Below, in pieces: positions 17,542 through 26,589 of a DNA stretch of 64,000 bases (position 1 is the stretch's first letter; each line of letters starts with the position of its first letter). This DNA is from Acidimicrobiaceae bacterium. GTDB lineage: Bacteria > Actinomycetota > Acidimicrobiia > Acidimicrobiales > Poriferisodalaceae. Where the stretch lies: NCBI GenBank assembly GCA_905182565.1, contig CAJJCB010000027.1:186001-250000 (forward strand). The letters are read 5' to 3'. The position numbers were made by a program, and so were the translations under genes. Under the pieces are notes generated by a model, which saw only the letters and a program-made list of their open reading frames with translations, was not told where the DNA came from and made no database searches.

Positions 17542-18297
17542 TTAACACATTGTCAGTCCACCTGAGACCGACAATGTCTGACCAGTAACGAACCCTGCCT
17601 CTTCCGAACAAAAGTAAATAACTCCGGAAGCTACTTCTTGTGGTTGACCGACACGTTTCATAGGTACAGCTCGCGCCATTGCTCCAATGACTTTGTCTCC
17701 GTTGTCACTTGCTGCAACAATTCCGTCTAATAGCGGCGTGGCGGTAGGCCCAGGACAAATAACGTTGGCAGTAATGCTATTGCGAGCCATTTCACGAGCG
17801 ATGGTTTTTGTGAATGCAATTATTCCCCCTTTTGCACCAGAATAAACGGCTTCCAAAGATGACCCAACACGCCCCGCATCTGAGCCAATATTGACTATTC
17901 GACCAAATCCATTTTCTATCATTGATGGCAGACAATGATGAACGGTACGTAAAACACCTTTGAAATTAATATCGATTATTTTGTCCCAGAAATCCTCATC
18001 GGTATCGAGGAAAGGCATTAAATCATCCCAGCCTGCGCAGTTCACCAAAATTTCGATTGGGCCAAATTCATCAACTGCTTGAAACATTCCGTCAGCCACA
18101 CTATTGGTGTCAGCAACGTCCATTGGTATGGAACAGGCGATTCCTCCTGCCGCATTAATTATTTTTACGGTTTCATCTGCTCCGGTTTTGTTTAGATCAG
18201 CTGCGGCTACTTTGTTACCTGCCAGTGCAAGACCCAGACAAATTTCGCGACCTATCCCGCTGCCTCCACCTGTCACTAAAGCGACTCTATTTACCAT
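17542..18297 (-). CDS. SDR-family oxidoreductase
   Basis: A 251-aa classical short-chain dehydrogenase. It shows TGGGSGIG (residues 9-16), NCAG in place of the usual NNAG (86-89), and Tyr152/Lys156 (YSGAK), with GQTLSVSGG at the C-terminus. Similar proteins act as 3-hydroxyacyl-CoA, 2-hydroxycyclohexanecarboxyl-CoA or hydroxysteroid dehydrogenases. The ATG follows the stop of the F420-dependent gene directly, and the Shine-Dalgarno AGGAG lies inside that gene, so the pair is translationally linked. Confidence 0.87.
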   Translation of the reverse strand: MVNRVALVTGGGSGIGREICLGLALAGNKVAAADLNKTGADETVKIINAAGGIACSIPMDVADTNSVADGMFQAVDEFGPIEILVNCAGWDDLMPFLDTDEDFWDKIIDINFKGVLRTVHHCLPSMIENGFGRIVNIGSDAGRVGSSLEAVYSGAKGGIIAFTKTIAREMARNSITANVICPGPTATPLLDGIVAASDNGDKVIGAMARAVPMKRVGQPQEVASGVIYFCSEEAGFVTGQTLSVSGGLTMC

Positions 18298-19329
18298 TTA
18301 TGTTCTCCTTGTAGAACGGGCTACAGCGCCCCACTTTTCAATCGATTCAGGATCTTTTTTCATTTGCTCTTCGGTTAAGTACATCACTACTCGAGAGGCT
18401 GTAGATGAGTAGCGGGCTTTTAGGGCATCAGCCATCTCATCCCACTTTGCAACCAACGCAAAATGTTGAACCATATCGTCAGTGATAATGTCAGCCATAC
18501 CCTGTAGATCTCCCTGTTTCATCTTCGCACCTAATGCGCCAGTGACGCCTTCGTATCCAAGATCTTCGAATTGAAACGCATAGTTAGGAGTAGAGCCATA
18601 GAAGGCGATTTGCGTTTTAGCTCGATGTAGATAGGGAGCCCGCTCCTCAGGAGTATCTCCTGCAATAGCGAAAACAGGAACTATCAAATCAATATCTGAG
18701 TTGCTGCGGCCGGACCGATGCGCTCCTTCGTCTATTTCTGGTAGGAGTCGTTTGTTGATGTAGTTCATTGAATGCATAGGGTGAACGTGAACGCCATCAG
18801 CGACTTCGCCAGCGACCTTGTTCATCATTGGGCCTACGGATGAAATATCTATTTTTACATCTCCATACGGGTGATGTCTTGGAGTCCATTGATCTGGCAG
18901 CAATGATAAATTGTAAAAATCACCTTCATGTTTCAATTTTTCTTGGCCATTAAAAGCTCTGATGCAGGCTTTGACTGCAAGAACGTAGTCTCTCAATCGT
19001 TTTGCTGGCTGTGAAAATTCTGAGGAGTAGCGCCTAACAATGTGGCCTTTCACTTGGCTTCCTAAGCCGAGTCGAAATTTCCCTTGTGTTTCTCCTGCCA
19101 ATTCCCATGCAACTTGAGCGGAAACCATAGGACTTCGGGGAAAGGCCACAGCTATCCCAGTGCTGAAAGTAAGGCTGGGGGCAGCTATTGCTGCTGCCGT
19201 TATCTGCATCCAAGGTACTTGGCCAGTCTCGGTATAGAGCATTCCGGAGAAGCCCTGTTCCTCTAATGTTTTAGCAAGTGTTGTAGCACCGCTCCATGTA
19301 GATGAGCCAGTCATTAAATCGAATTCCAT
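18298..19329 (-). CDS. LLM-class F420-dependent oxidoreductase (TIGR03617-like)
   Basis: A 343-aa luciferase-like (beta/alpha)8 protein. GTGIAVAFPRSPMVSAQVAW, LGLGSQVKGHIVRRYS and the RLRDYVLAVKACIRAF segment are the pattern of the actinobacterial F420-dependent family TIGR03617 (MSMEG_2256-like). It would use reduced or oxidised F420 for hydride transfer on an unknown substrate. A strong Shine-Dalgarno (GGGGAG) precedes the ATG. It heads the leftward F420-oxidoreductase/SDR/MFS run and is divergent from the acyl-CoA ligase (104-bp shared promoter region). Confidence 0.85.
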   Translation of the reverse strand: MEFDLMTGSSTWSGATTLAKTLEEQGFSGMLYTETGQVPWMQITAAAIAAPSLTFSTGIAVAFPRSPMVSAQVAWELAGETQGKFRLGLGSQVKGHIVRRYSSEFSQPAKRLRDYVLAVKACIRAFNGQEKLKHEGDFYNLSLLPDQWTPRHHPYGDVKIDISSVGPMMNKVAGEVADGVHVHPMHSMNYINKRLLPEIDEGAHRSGRSNSDIDLIVPVFAIAGDTPEERAPYLHRAKTQIAFYGSTPNYAFQFEDLGYEGVTGALGAKMKQGDLQGMADIITDDMVQHFALVAKWDEMADALKARYSSTASRVVMYLTEEQMKKDPESIEKWGAVARSTRRT

Positions 19330-19433
19330 TGTGTTCTCCCCTTTCGCGAACAGTTCAACTGTCCGATATATCAGTAGAGCTCAATTTAGAAGATTCATCC
19401 AACTGAAGCTCGTGGGATCTAACGTATTGGGTT

Positions 19434-21017
19434 ATGGACAGAGATTGGTTATTACTTGGTGATGTTATTGACAGGGCAGCTCGTTTGTGGGGCGATCGGT
19501 GTGGTCTTATCTTTGGCGACCAAAGGTATAGCTATAACGAATTGTCAGAAAAAGTTGACGAGGTAGCCAAAGGCTTAATCTCTCTTGGTGTTAAGAAAGG
19601 CGATCACGTCGCAGTCTGGATGACAAATCGCCCAGAGTGGCTTTATTTGATGTATGCCGTTCCAAAAATTGGTGGGTGTTTAGTGCCCTTAAACACTCGG
19701 TATAGGACAGATGATGTTTCTTACACTGTTATCCAATCTGAAAGCCAGTTTTTGATAGCAGTAGACCAATCCGGGCCAATTAATTACGGTGACATGATCA
19801 AAGAGGCAAGCGAAACAATTTTCGAGGCCGGATATTTACGCGAAATTGTCATGCTTGGAACAACTATTGATGGTGCAACTGCTTGGGACGAACTTTTGAG
19901 TGGTGGTAATTCTGTCAGTGATCTAACACTTCGTGAACGAGCCAGCGAGGTTCTAGTTACTGATCGAATGATGCTCGCGTATACATCTGGTACGACAGGA
20001 CATCCGAAGGGTGTAATCCATTGCCACAAGCCGGTTAAGAACACCTATGAGCGGGCCATGTTGCTTGGCCACACAATGAACGATATTCATTTAAGTTATC
20101 TGCCACTTTTTCATGCTTATGGGTTCAGCGAGGTTGCGTTAATGGCAGGCCTCTCCGGAGGATGTCAAGTTTTATTCGAAACGTTCGAACCTAGCGAAAT
20201 TTTAGATGCTGTAGAGAAAGAAAAAGGAACGGTCCTTCATGGATTTGATACCCATTGGGCGGATCTGTTGCGAGCTCAAAGCGAGAAAGAACGAGATGTT
20301 TCCAGTCTTCGGGTGGGAACTCTTCCTGCAGGGATGAAATCTTCAGTACCTGTGGCCCAGGCTGCCCAAGAAGTTTTCTGCCCTACGACTAGCGGTTTTG
20401 GTATGAGCGAAAGTTGGGCATTCGTTGCTTCCAGTCATGTTAGTGACTCGCTTGAACAGCGAATCGAAGCTTCTGGTTACCCCATGCATGGAATTGAATT
20501 TGAAATCAGAGACTTAGATACTGGGGAAAGTGTTGCTTCTAATCTCGAAGGCGGACTTTTCGTTCGCGGTTACACAGTCACTGAGGGGTACTGGAGAAAG
20601 CCAGAGGCCACTGCTGAAGTGCTGTCTCTTGATGGCTGGCTAGATACAGGGGACATAGCTAAAATCCGTGCAGACGGCCACGTGGTGTTTGTGGGGCGTC
20701 ACAAAGACATGCTTAAGGTGGGTGGTGAAAATGTTTCTCCTGCTGAGGTAGAAGGCTATCTACTGGGAATTGAGGGCGTAGAAGAAGTAGCTGTTGTTTC
20801 CTATCCCGATGATCGCTTAGTTCAAGTACCTGTTGCGTTCGTTGTGCGATCAAATGATATTGCTGGTGATGCTGTAATAAACGCGTGCAGAGGACGCATA
20901 GCGAGTTTCAAGATTCCTCGGCACATAATTTTTGTTGAATCTATGCCAACGACACCATCTGGCAAAATACGAAAAGTTGAACTCAGAGAGTGGGCGCTAA
21001 GTATGGTGGTTCAGTAG
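19434..21017 (+). CDS. Acyl-CoA synthetase / AMP-dependent ligase (FadD-like)
   Basis: A 527-aa ANL-superfamily ligase. It has the phosphate loop YTSGTTGHPKGVIH (about residues 182-195), the GWLDTGDIAK hinge region, GRHKDMLKVGGENVSPAEVE and the C-terminal catalytic lysine in TPSGKIRK. It activates a carboxylic acid as the CoA thioester through an acyl-adenylate. In context it could prime the substrate of the surrounding catabolic genes. The Shine-Dalgarno is weak. A perfect palindromic hairpin follows the stop codon. Confidence 0.92.
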   Translation: MDRDWLLLGDVIDRAARLWGDRCGLIFGDQRYSYNELSEKVDEVAKGLISLGVKKGDHVAVWMTNRPEWLYLMYAVPKIGGCLVPLNTRYRTDDVSYTVIQSESQFLIAVDQSGPINYGDMIKEASETIFEAGYLREIVMLGTTIDGATAWDELLSGGNSVSDLTLRERASEVLVTDRMMLAYTSGTTGHPKGVIHCHKPVKNTYERAMLLGHTMNDIHLSYLPLFHAYGFSEVALMAGLSGGCQVLFETFEPSEILDAVEKEKGTVLHGFDTHWADLLRAQSEKERDVSSLRVGTLPAGMKSSVPVAQAAQEVFCPTTSGFGMSESWAFVASSHVSDSLEQRIEASGYPMHGIEFEIRDLDTGESVASNLEGGLFVRGYTVTEGYWRKPEATAEVLSLDGWLDTGDIAKIRADGHVVFVGRHKDMLKVGGENVSPAEVEGYLLGIEGVEEVAVVSYPDDRLVQVPVAFVVRSNDIAGDAVINACRGRIASFKIPRHIIFVESMPTTPSGKIRKVELREWALSMVVQ

Positions 21018-21038
21018 ATAAAAATAAGTGAAAAACTA

Positions 21039-21070
21039 TTTGGGGTCTCATCAATTGATGAGACCCCAAA
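21039..21070. terminator. Perfect 32-bp palindrome between convergent genes (bidirectional terminator)
   Basis: The sequence TTTGGGGTCTCATCAA is followed at once by its exact complement, giving a 16-bp stem with no unpaired loop in the ideal fold. It lies in the 81-bp gap between the convergent acyl-CoA ligase and acyl-CoA dehydrogenase genes and could stop transcription from both sides. No long T-tract follows on either strand, so efficiency is uncertain. Confidence 0.7.
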
Positions 21071-21098
21071 ATGTATAACTATTTCTTCTTGTTGTTAC

Positions 21099-22418
21099 TT
21101 AGGCACCAGTAAATGTTGGGCCACCAAGTGTGTGAGAGGTAGCTAGACCCTGAGCTTTCTCACCTTCACGCGTTTTAGCTTCCGCGCGTGCAACAACATT
21201 GTGATGTACTTCATCGGGTCCATCGGCCAGGCGCAACGTTCTTTGCGAATGCCACATATCAGTCAATGGGAACCATTGAGACACTCCGGCTGCACCGTGC
21301 ATTTGAATAGCATCATTGATGATATCGCAGCACTTTTCTGGGACCATAGCTTTCACTGCGCTAACCCAAACACGAGCTTCGGAGTTACCTAATGTGTCCA
21401 TTGCTTGAGCAGCTCGAAGGACCATGAGCCTCATTGCCTCGACATCAATTCGTGCTCGGGAAATAATTTCCATGTTTTTTCCGAGATTTATCAGCTTCTT
21501 GCCGAAGGCTTCTCTTGAAAGTCCACGATCTACCATCATCTCGATGGCTTTTTCTGCGCTTCCTATAGATCTCATACAGTGATGAATTCTGCCCGGGCCT
21601 AGACGTAGCTGTGAAATTTCAAAGCCGCGACCCTCTCCGAGCAGAATATTTTCATAAGGAACACGTACATCTTCGAATTTGATGTGCATATGGCCATGAG
21701 GAGCATCATCGCTACCAAAAACATGCATTGGTCCAAGAATGTGCACGCCGGGTGCATCAACAGGAACTAAGATTTGAGACTGTTGTTTGTAGGTATCAGC
21801 ATCAGGGTTCGTACGAACCATGGTGATCATGATTTTACAGCGTGGGTCGCCTGCTCCCGAAATATAAAATTTTTCGCCGTTGATTACCCATTCGTCGCCA
21901 TCACGTATAGCGCTTGTTTCGATTTGTTTCGCATCAGAGCTCATAATTTTTGGCTCAGTCATGGCGTATGCGGAACGAATTTCGCCACGCAGCAGTGGCT
22001 CTAACCACATTGCTTTTTGCTCGGGAGTACCGACTCGTTCAATAACCTCCATATTGCCGGTATCAGGAGCTGAACAATTGAGACATTCTGAAGCGAGTCT
22101 GTTCTTACCTAGCTCATTAGCAATATAGGAATAATCCAGATTCGATAGCCCTTGACCGGTTTCTGCATCAGGAAGGAAAAAATTCCATAGGCCCAGTTCT
22201 CGGGCTTTAGCTTTTGCCCCTTCAAGCAACTCAAGTTGGCCTTCGCCGTAGCCCCAATGTTCTGCGCGACCTTCACCGAGGCGGTAATACTCTTCGGTAA
22301 TAGGGTCTACTTCTTCTCTAATAAATTTTTTAACTGCTTCGTATAAAGGACGAACGCCTTCGGACATCCGAAGATCTAAATCATCCATGCTTGCTGACTT
22401 CAATGCTCCGCCAACCAC
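21099..22418 (-). CDS. Acyl-CoA dehydrogenase (ACAD10/11-like)
   Basis: A 439-aa flavin-dependent acyl-CoA dehydrogenase. AYAMTEPKIMSSDAKQI is the FAD/substrate segment, and LADGPDEVHHNVVARAE replaces the usual YEGT block, as in the ACAD10/11-like branch, where the Asp of DGPDE is the catalytic base. I place the start at the GTG at 22418 because AAAGGAG lies seven bases upstream; a longer frame opens at 22469 and an internal ATG lies at 22388. It introduces a double bond into an acyl-CoA, and could follow the acyl-CoA ligase it converges with. Confidence 0.9.
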   Translation of the reverse strand: MVGGALKSASMDDLDLRMSEGVRPLYEAVKKFIREEVDPITEEYYRLGEGRAEHWGYGEGQLELLEGAKAKARELGLWNFFLPDAETGQGLSNLDYSYIANELGKNRLASECLNCSAPDTGNMEVIERVGTPEQKAMWLEPLLRGEIRSAYAMTEPKIMSSDAKQIETSAIRDGDEWVINGEKFYISGAGDPRCKIMITMVRTNPDADTYKQQSQILVPVDAPGVHILGPMHVFGSDDAPHGHMHIKFEDVRVPYENILLGEGRGFEISQLRLGPGRIHHCMRSIGSAEKAIEMMVDRGLSREAFGKKLINLGKNMEIISRARIDVEAMRLMVLRAAQAMDTLGNSEARVWVSAVKAMVPEKCCDIINDAIQMHGAAGVSQWFPLTDMWHSQRTLRLADGPDEVHHNVVARAEAKTREGEKAQGLATSHTLGGPTFTGA

Positions 22419-22637
22419 AATGACACTCCTTTTATATAGGTAACAGGAGGGCCGGTTGTCGTGGCCCACTCCGCAGGATCAATTAGCACTTTATCGGCTA
22501 CATGCAGTGAGTTCATTTTCGTTTTGTTTCTAATCAAATTTAGTTTTGACTTAGTTGTCGTTTGTAAGCTCAGAACGCTACTTCTAAAGGCTTTGGTAGC
22601 GATAGCTGGCGATGTGCCTGAAGAAAGATTTTTTGTA

Positions 22638-23375
22638 ATGAAAAGTATCCGCGTTGTTGGAGACGGCAAACTTGGTGGTGCATTGTGTAATGCGCTTGCA
22701 AAAATGTCGTGGAGAATTGAACGACCCTTGGGGCGAACTGACGATCTACAGAGCGCTGCATACGGTGTTGATGTCTTGGCAATTACTACCCCCGATGCAG
22801 CTATAGCGACTGTCGCTAGACAGATAGAACCGTCAGAGGAGACTTTAGTAGTTCATTTGTCTGGAGCTTTGACCTTGGGAGTGCTTAGCCCCCACCCTCG
22901 TCGAGCCTCAATGCATCCGCTTGCATCAATTCCGAACCGTGACCTTGGAGCTCGTAGGCTTTTAGACAAATGTTCGATGGCGGTCGCTGGTGATCGCGGT
23001 GTGCTGAAAATTGTTGAAGCGCTTAGAGCTAACTGGTTTGAAATTGACGAAGATAATCGTGCTCTATATCACGCTACTGCGTGCGTCGCAGCGAATCATG
23101 TAACCCTGATTGCTAGTCAGATTGAACGCCTATCTGAACTATGTGGGGTTCCTAAAGCTGCATACTTAAATATGGCGAAAGAAAGCATTGATAATGTACT
23201 TGAGATGGGAGCGGTCCAGGCATTGACAGGTCCTGCTTCACGTGGTGATTTTGAAACAATAAGCATGCACATTGATGTTTTGCCGATCGAGGAAAAAGAG
23301 TTGTACGAGACACTGGCTAAAGCGACTGCAGAACTTGCTGGTCGTAGATATGAAAGCAAAAACAAATGCGACTGA
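22638..23375 (+). CDS. Rossmann-fold DUF2520 protein of the pantothenate operon
   Basis: A 245-aa protein from the ATG at 22638; the frame is open from 22461 but the earlier part does not resemble the family. SIRVVGDGKLGGALCNAL is an NAD(P)-binding Rossmann start, and the C-terminal half from about residue 130 (ALYHATACVAANHVTLI) is DUF2520. Relatives resemble ketopantoate reductase or 6-phosphogluconate dehydrogenase, and in mycobacteria the homologue Rv3603c also sits next to panC. A role in making pantoate is therefore possible (inference). Its end overlaps the panC start by 10 nt. Confidence 0.8.
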   Translation: MKSIRVVGDGKLGGALCNALAKMSWRIERPLGRTDDLQSAAYGVDVLAITTPDAAIATVARQIEPSEETLVVHLSGALTLGVLSPHPRRASMHPLASIPNRDLGARRLLDKCSMAVAGDRGVLKIVEALRANWFEIDEDNRALYHATACVAANHVTLIASQIERLSELCGVPKAAYLNMAKESIDNVLEMGAVQALTGPASRGDFETISMHIDVLPIEEKELYETLAKATAELAGRRYESKNKCD

Positions 23376-24217
23376 TTTCTTCAATCGAAGCGGTTCGTCG
23401 AGAAACTTTGTTAATGGCGTTGGAGCGTAAACAAGTTGGCTTTGTGCCAACTATGGGGTCGTTACATGATGGTCATGCATCATTATTAGAACGGGCGGCA
23501 AAAGACAACCATTTTGTTATTGCAAGTGTTTTTGTAAATCCGCTTCAGTTTGGTGATGGCGAAGACCTTGACTCGTATCCCAGAAGTATAGAAAAAGATA
23601 AACAAATTGCTGAAAGCGCTGGCGTCGATATTCTATTCGTACCGGCAGTAAAGGACATGTACCCAAGTGAGATAGGGACCAAGGTTGTTGTGTCGAAGCT
23701 CTCGCAGCTTTGGGAAGGTGCATCTCGAGAAGGACATTTTGACGGGGTAGCTACGGTCGTGACAAAACTCTTTGGGATCGTTGGTCCTTGTAAAGCATAT
23801 TTTGGGGAAAAAGATTTTCAACAACTTCAGATAATTCGCCAAATGGTAGTTGATCTAAATCTGCCAGTGAAGGTTGTTGGGTCTCCGACAGTAAGAGAAG
23901 CTGACAGTCTTGCAATGTCGAGCCGGAACGTTTATCTCTCTTCAGAAGAACGTCTTGCCGCTCCAATATTGCGCGTTGCACTGGATGAAGGTCTAAATCT
24001 GGTGAGGCGTGGCGAGCGTGACCCGTTAGTTGTGATGGCCTTAATGAAACAAATAGTTGAGACAGAACCCTTAGCAATTCTTGATTATGTGGCCGCTGTG
24101 AACGCCCACAATTTACAGATACCTAAAATATTGCATGCTGAAATCCGATTGCTAGCTGCAGCGCATATAGGTAAAACAAGATTACTTGATAATGACGGTT
24201 TGACATTGACGGAATAA
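23366..24217 (+). CDS. panC: Pantothenate synthetase PanC
   Basis: A 283-aa enzyme that condenses pantoate with beta-alanine using ATP to form pantothenate. Diagnostic parts are VPTMGSLHDGHASLLERA near residues 27-44 (HIGH-like ATP site), VFVNPLQFG, YFGEKDFQQLQIIRQMV, and the SMSSRNVYLS segment (read as AMSSRNVYLS here). Length is normal. The ATG lies inside the end of the DUF2520 gene, so the two are coupled; panB follows after 67 bp. No panD (beta-alanine supply) is present in the window. Confidence 0.96.
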   Translation: MRLISSIEAVRRETLLMALERKQVGFVPTMGSLHDGHASLLERAAKDNHFVIASVFVNPLQFGDGEDLDSYPRSIEKDKQIAESAGVDILFVPAVKDMYPSEIGTKVVVSKLSQLWEGASREGHFDGVATVVTKLFGIVGPCKAYFGEKDFQQLQIIRQMVVDLNLPVKVVGSPTVREADSLAMSSRNVYLSSEERLAAPILRVALDEGLNLVRRGERDPLVVMALMKQIVETEPLAILDYVAAVNAHNLQIPKILHAEIRLLAAAHIGKTRLLDNDGLTLTE

Positions 24218-24284
24218 GGCTTCATTATTCATCTAGTGAACCCCAAGCCGGTAGCCAATTTGGCGCTGGACCGAAAGGAACACG

Positions 24285-25142
24285 GTGACGAAACTCACTG
24301 CTCCCGAAATACGTGCATATCGTGTAAAAGATGGCAAACCACCTCTTGTGATGGTTACGGCTTATGACGCGCCATCGGCACGGATAGCTGAGGATGCCGG
24401 GGTCGATCTGTTATTAGTTGGAGATTCTCTCGCGATGGTCATCCTCGGTTATGAGGACACTCTCCAAGTCACAGTCGAAGACATTGCCCATCACACTGCA
24501 GCCGTGGCTCGAACTCGTCCAAGCTCATTAGTCATAGCGGATTTACCTTGGATGAGTTACCACATCTCTACTTCTGAAACCCTGAGGAACGCTGCGAAAT
24601 TGATTCGAGCTGGGGCTCAAGCAGTTAAATTAGAAGGGGGGCGTAAGAGACTAGAGATGATTGATGCTTTGGTATCAGCTGAGATTCCCGTTATGGGTCA
24701 CATAGGTCTTACTCCTCAATCTGTCAACGCGATCGGCGGATTTAGAGTGCAAGCTAAGAATCTCGAAGATGCTGCTGTTTTGATAGAAGATGCTCAGCTA
24801 TTAGAGAAAGCTGGCGTGTTCGCTATAGTCCTTGAAGGTATTCCTGACGTGGCAGCAAAGCTTGTGACTGAGTCGATTAACGTACCTACGATTGGAATTG
24901 GCGCTGGTCCACACACAGATGGGCAAGTGCTTGTATTTCATGACCTTGTTGGTTTAGAAAATGGGGTTCGTCCAAAATTTGTGAGACGGTATGCAGAGCT
25001 TGCTGAAGATGCGACTAAGGCAGTTAGTGCCTACGCCTCGGATGTTCGGTCCGGTTTGTTCCCGAATCAGTCAGAGACATATCATGCGTCTTCAGCGGTT
25101 GCGGAGGAAATCTCAATCTACGGAAGCAAACTAAATTCTTAA
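24285..25142 (+). CDS. panB: 3-methyl-2-oxobutanoate hydroxymethyltransferase PanB
   Basis: A 285-aa TIM-barrel enzyme that makes ketopantoate from alpha-ketoisovalerate and methylenetetrahydrofolate. MVTAYDAPSARIAEDAGVD, LLVGDSLAMVILGYEDT, AVKLEGG and MGHIGLTPQSVN are the PanB signatures, with TIGIGAGPHTDGQVLV binding substrate. GTG is the start, with AAAGGAA just before it. It is the last gene of the DUF2520-panC-panB run. Confidence 0.96.
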   Translation: MTKLTAPEIRAYRVKDGKPPLVMVTAYDAPSARIAEDAGVDLLLVGDSLAMVILGYEDTLQVTVEDIAHHTAAVARTRPSSLVIADLPWMSYHISTSETLRNAAKLIRAGAQAVKLEGGRKRLEMIDALVSAEIPVMGHIGLTPQSVNAIGGFRVQAKNLEDAAVLIEDAQLLEKAGVFAIVLEGIPDVAAKLVTESINVPTIGIGAGPHTDGQVLVFHDLVGLENGVRPKFVRRYAELAEDATKAVSAYASDVRSGLFPNQSETYHASSAVAEEISIYGSKLNS

Positions 25143-25160
25143 AGTTCAGGAGCTGTCGGA

Positions 25161-25185
25161 GGCACCCAGTCCCTACTTCTCTTTC
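25161..25185. repeat. Left copy of a 25-bp direct repeat flanking the Rieske gene
   Basis: This 25-nt stretch starts GGCAC and continues CCAGTCCCTACTTCTCTTTC. It matches 26458-26482 at 24 of 25 positions in the same orientation. It sits just after panB; the other copy abuts the start codon of the Rieske gene, so the pair brackets that gene. Confidence 0.85.
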
Positions 25186-25284
25186 ATTACGCCCCTTTGT
25201 TTTAATTCTTTAGCGTGTGCCTTTGAAGTTGTTGATGACCATAAGAACGACTATCAGTCCCTGAGTTTGCTCATCTCGACAGCA

Positions 25285-26457
25285 TTACCCGCCGTGGTTA
25301 GCAACGAGTTGATCGACCGAGGCCATGTGCTCGATGAGTAGCTCTTCATTTGCGCCGATGAGTAGTTCCTCGGTGACGCCAACCTCGATGTTACGTTGAA
25401 CATGTTCTGCAGCAGCGAAGTCTTCATTTATGACCTCAAGCACGCTCGCAAATGTGCGGTTCCATAGGTCAGTCTGGTCTGCGTGTTCGGCAGGCACAGC
25501 GAGCCAAAGCCGCACCAATGTTTGCCCTGGATGTTTGGGGTTGGGACGTAAGGAGAACACTTCGAGGTGACCGGCATCCCAATTAATTACGGTTCCGGGC
25601 AAAAGGACTACCGGTATTACGGTGCCGTCGTAGACGCGCCACTCTTCGCGAGACTCATCAGCGAGATCCTTGAGTAAACCTTCTTTGGGGATGGCGTTGC
25701 CGAGGTGTTCACCGAAACGGAGAGGTCGGGACATGTTGGCGGCCAAGTACGAAGCCACTGTATTGCGATGCAGATATTTGAAGTGGTACAGCTCTAGAAA
25801 GCCATCTGTTAGGAGCTTCCAGTTGGCGTTTACGTCAATGATCGTGGCGGCGTGTAACACCATTGACTCGAGCTTCAGTGAGGTAAGCAGGTTGTCGAGC
25901 TTGTCTCCCAGCCAGTCGCCTACTTTGATCGGTGCAGCGGCGTGGTCTGCGGTGACCCAGATGATTCCGTGCCGCTCTTCGCAGTGGACAGGAGTGAGGC
26001 CTTCTCGGGTGCATGGTGTTGATGAGAATGCCGAGGCGTCGCTGACAGCCCTGAGTTCACCATCGAGGTGGTACGACCACCCATGAAAGGGACACGAGAG
26101 AACTCGTTCCGAGCCGGCATCGCGTGTTTCAACGGTTGCTCCACGATGAGCGCAGATGTTATGCATCGCATGAACATTGTTATCTTGGCCACGCGTGACT
26201 ATTAGAGGTATACCCGCGACCTCGACGGTTACGAAATCGCCTGGTTCGGCAACTTCACCCGAGTGGGCAGCAGCCGTCGGCCGAGTGGAGATAGCGGACA
26301 GCTCTTTGGTGTGACGGTCGGTGGATACGTACACGTCGGTACGTAGTGGCCGTGCCGACTTTTGGGCTGGAGCCGGACCCGCATCGGCCAGATCTAGAAA
26401 TTCGTCACCAAGTTCCAACTCCGAACCGTGGGAAGGAGGAAGAAGACCGTCTTTCAT
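25285..26457 (-). CDS. Rieske non-heme iron oxygenase, alpha subunit
   Basis: A 390-aa aromatic-ring-hydroxylating-dioxygenase-type large subunit. The Rieske [2Fe-2S] site is Cys102-x-His104 (ICAHRG) and Cys122-x2-His125 (SCPFHGWSY). The mononuclear iron site is in TDGFLELYHFKYLH, with Asp218, His225 and His230. It would hydroxylate or demethylate a ring or quaternary amine with electrons from a reductase not encoded here. Third positions are richer in G+C than in panB or the nuclease gene on either side. The gene is bracketed by 25-bp direct repeats, the right copy ending at the ATG, which suggests it was inserted (inference). Confidence 0.88.
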   Translation of the reverse strand: MKDGLLPPSHGSELELGDEFLDLADAGPAPAQKSARPLRTDVYVSTDRHTKELSAISTRPTAAAHSGEVAEPGDFVTVEVAGIPLIVTRGQDNNVHAMHNICAHRGATVETRDAGSERVLSCPFHGWSYHLDGELRAVSDASAFSSTPCTREGLTPVHCEERHGIIWVTADHAAAPIKVGDWLGDKLDNLLTSLKLESMVLHAATIIDVNANWKLLTDGFLELYHFKYLHRNTVASYLAANMSRPLRFGEHLGNAIPKEGLLKDLADESREEWRVYDGTVIPVVLLPGTVINWDAGHLEVFSLRPNPKHPGQTLVRLWLAVPAEHADQTDLWNRTFASVLEVINEDFAAAEHVQRNIEVGVTEELLIGANEELLIEHMASVDQLVANHGG

Positions 26458-26482
26458 GGCAACCAGTCCCTACTTCTCTTTC
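26458..26482. repeat. Right copy of the 25-bp direct repeat, abutting the Rieske start codon
   Basis: It starts GGCAA and continues CCAGTCCCTACTTCTCTTTC, with a single difference from 25161-25185. Because it lies directly before the ATG on the minus strand, it also forms the 5-prime leader of the Rieske gene; a weak GTAGGGA could serve for ribosome binding there. Confidence 0.85.
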
Positions 26483-26589
26483 TGGCTCTTTGTCTCGCTC
26501 GCTTAAAGTCACCCATGTTTTAAGCCTAGTTCATTGGCCTTTTTGGGGTGTAGTTGTTGGGTCTGAGATGCGGGACTCTTAGTCATACG

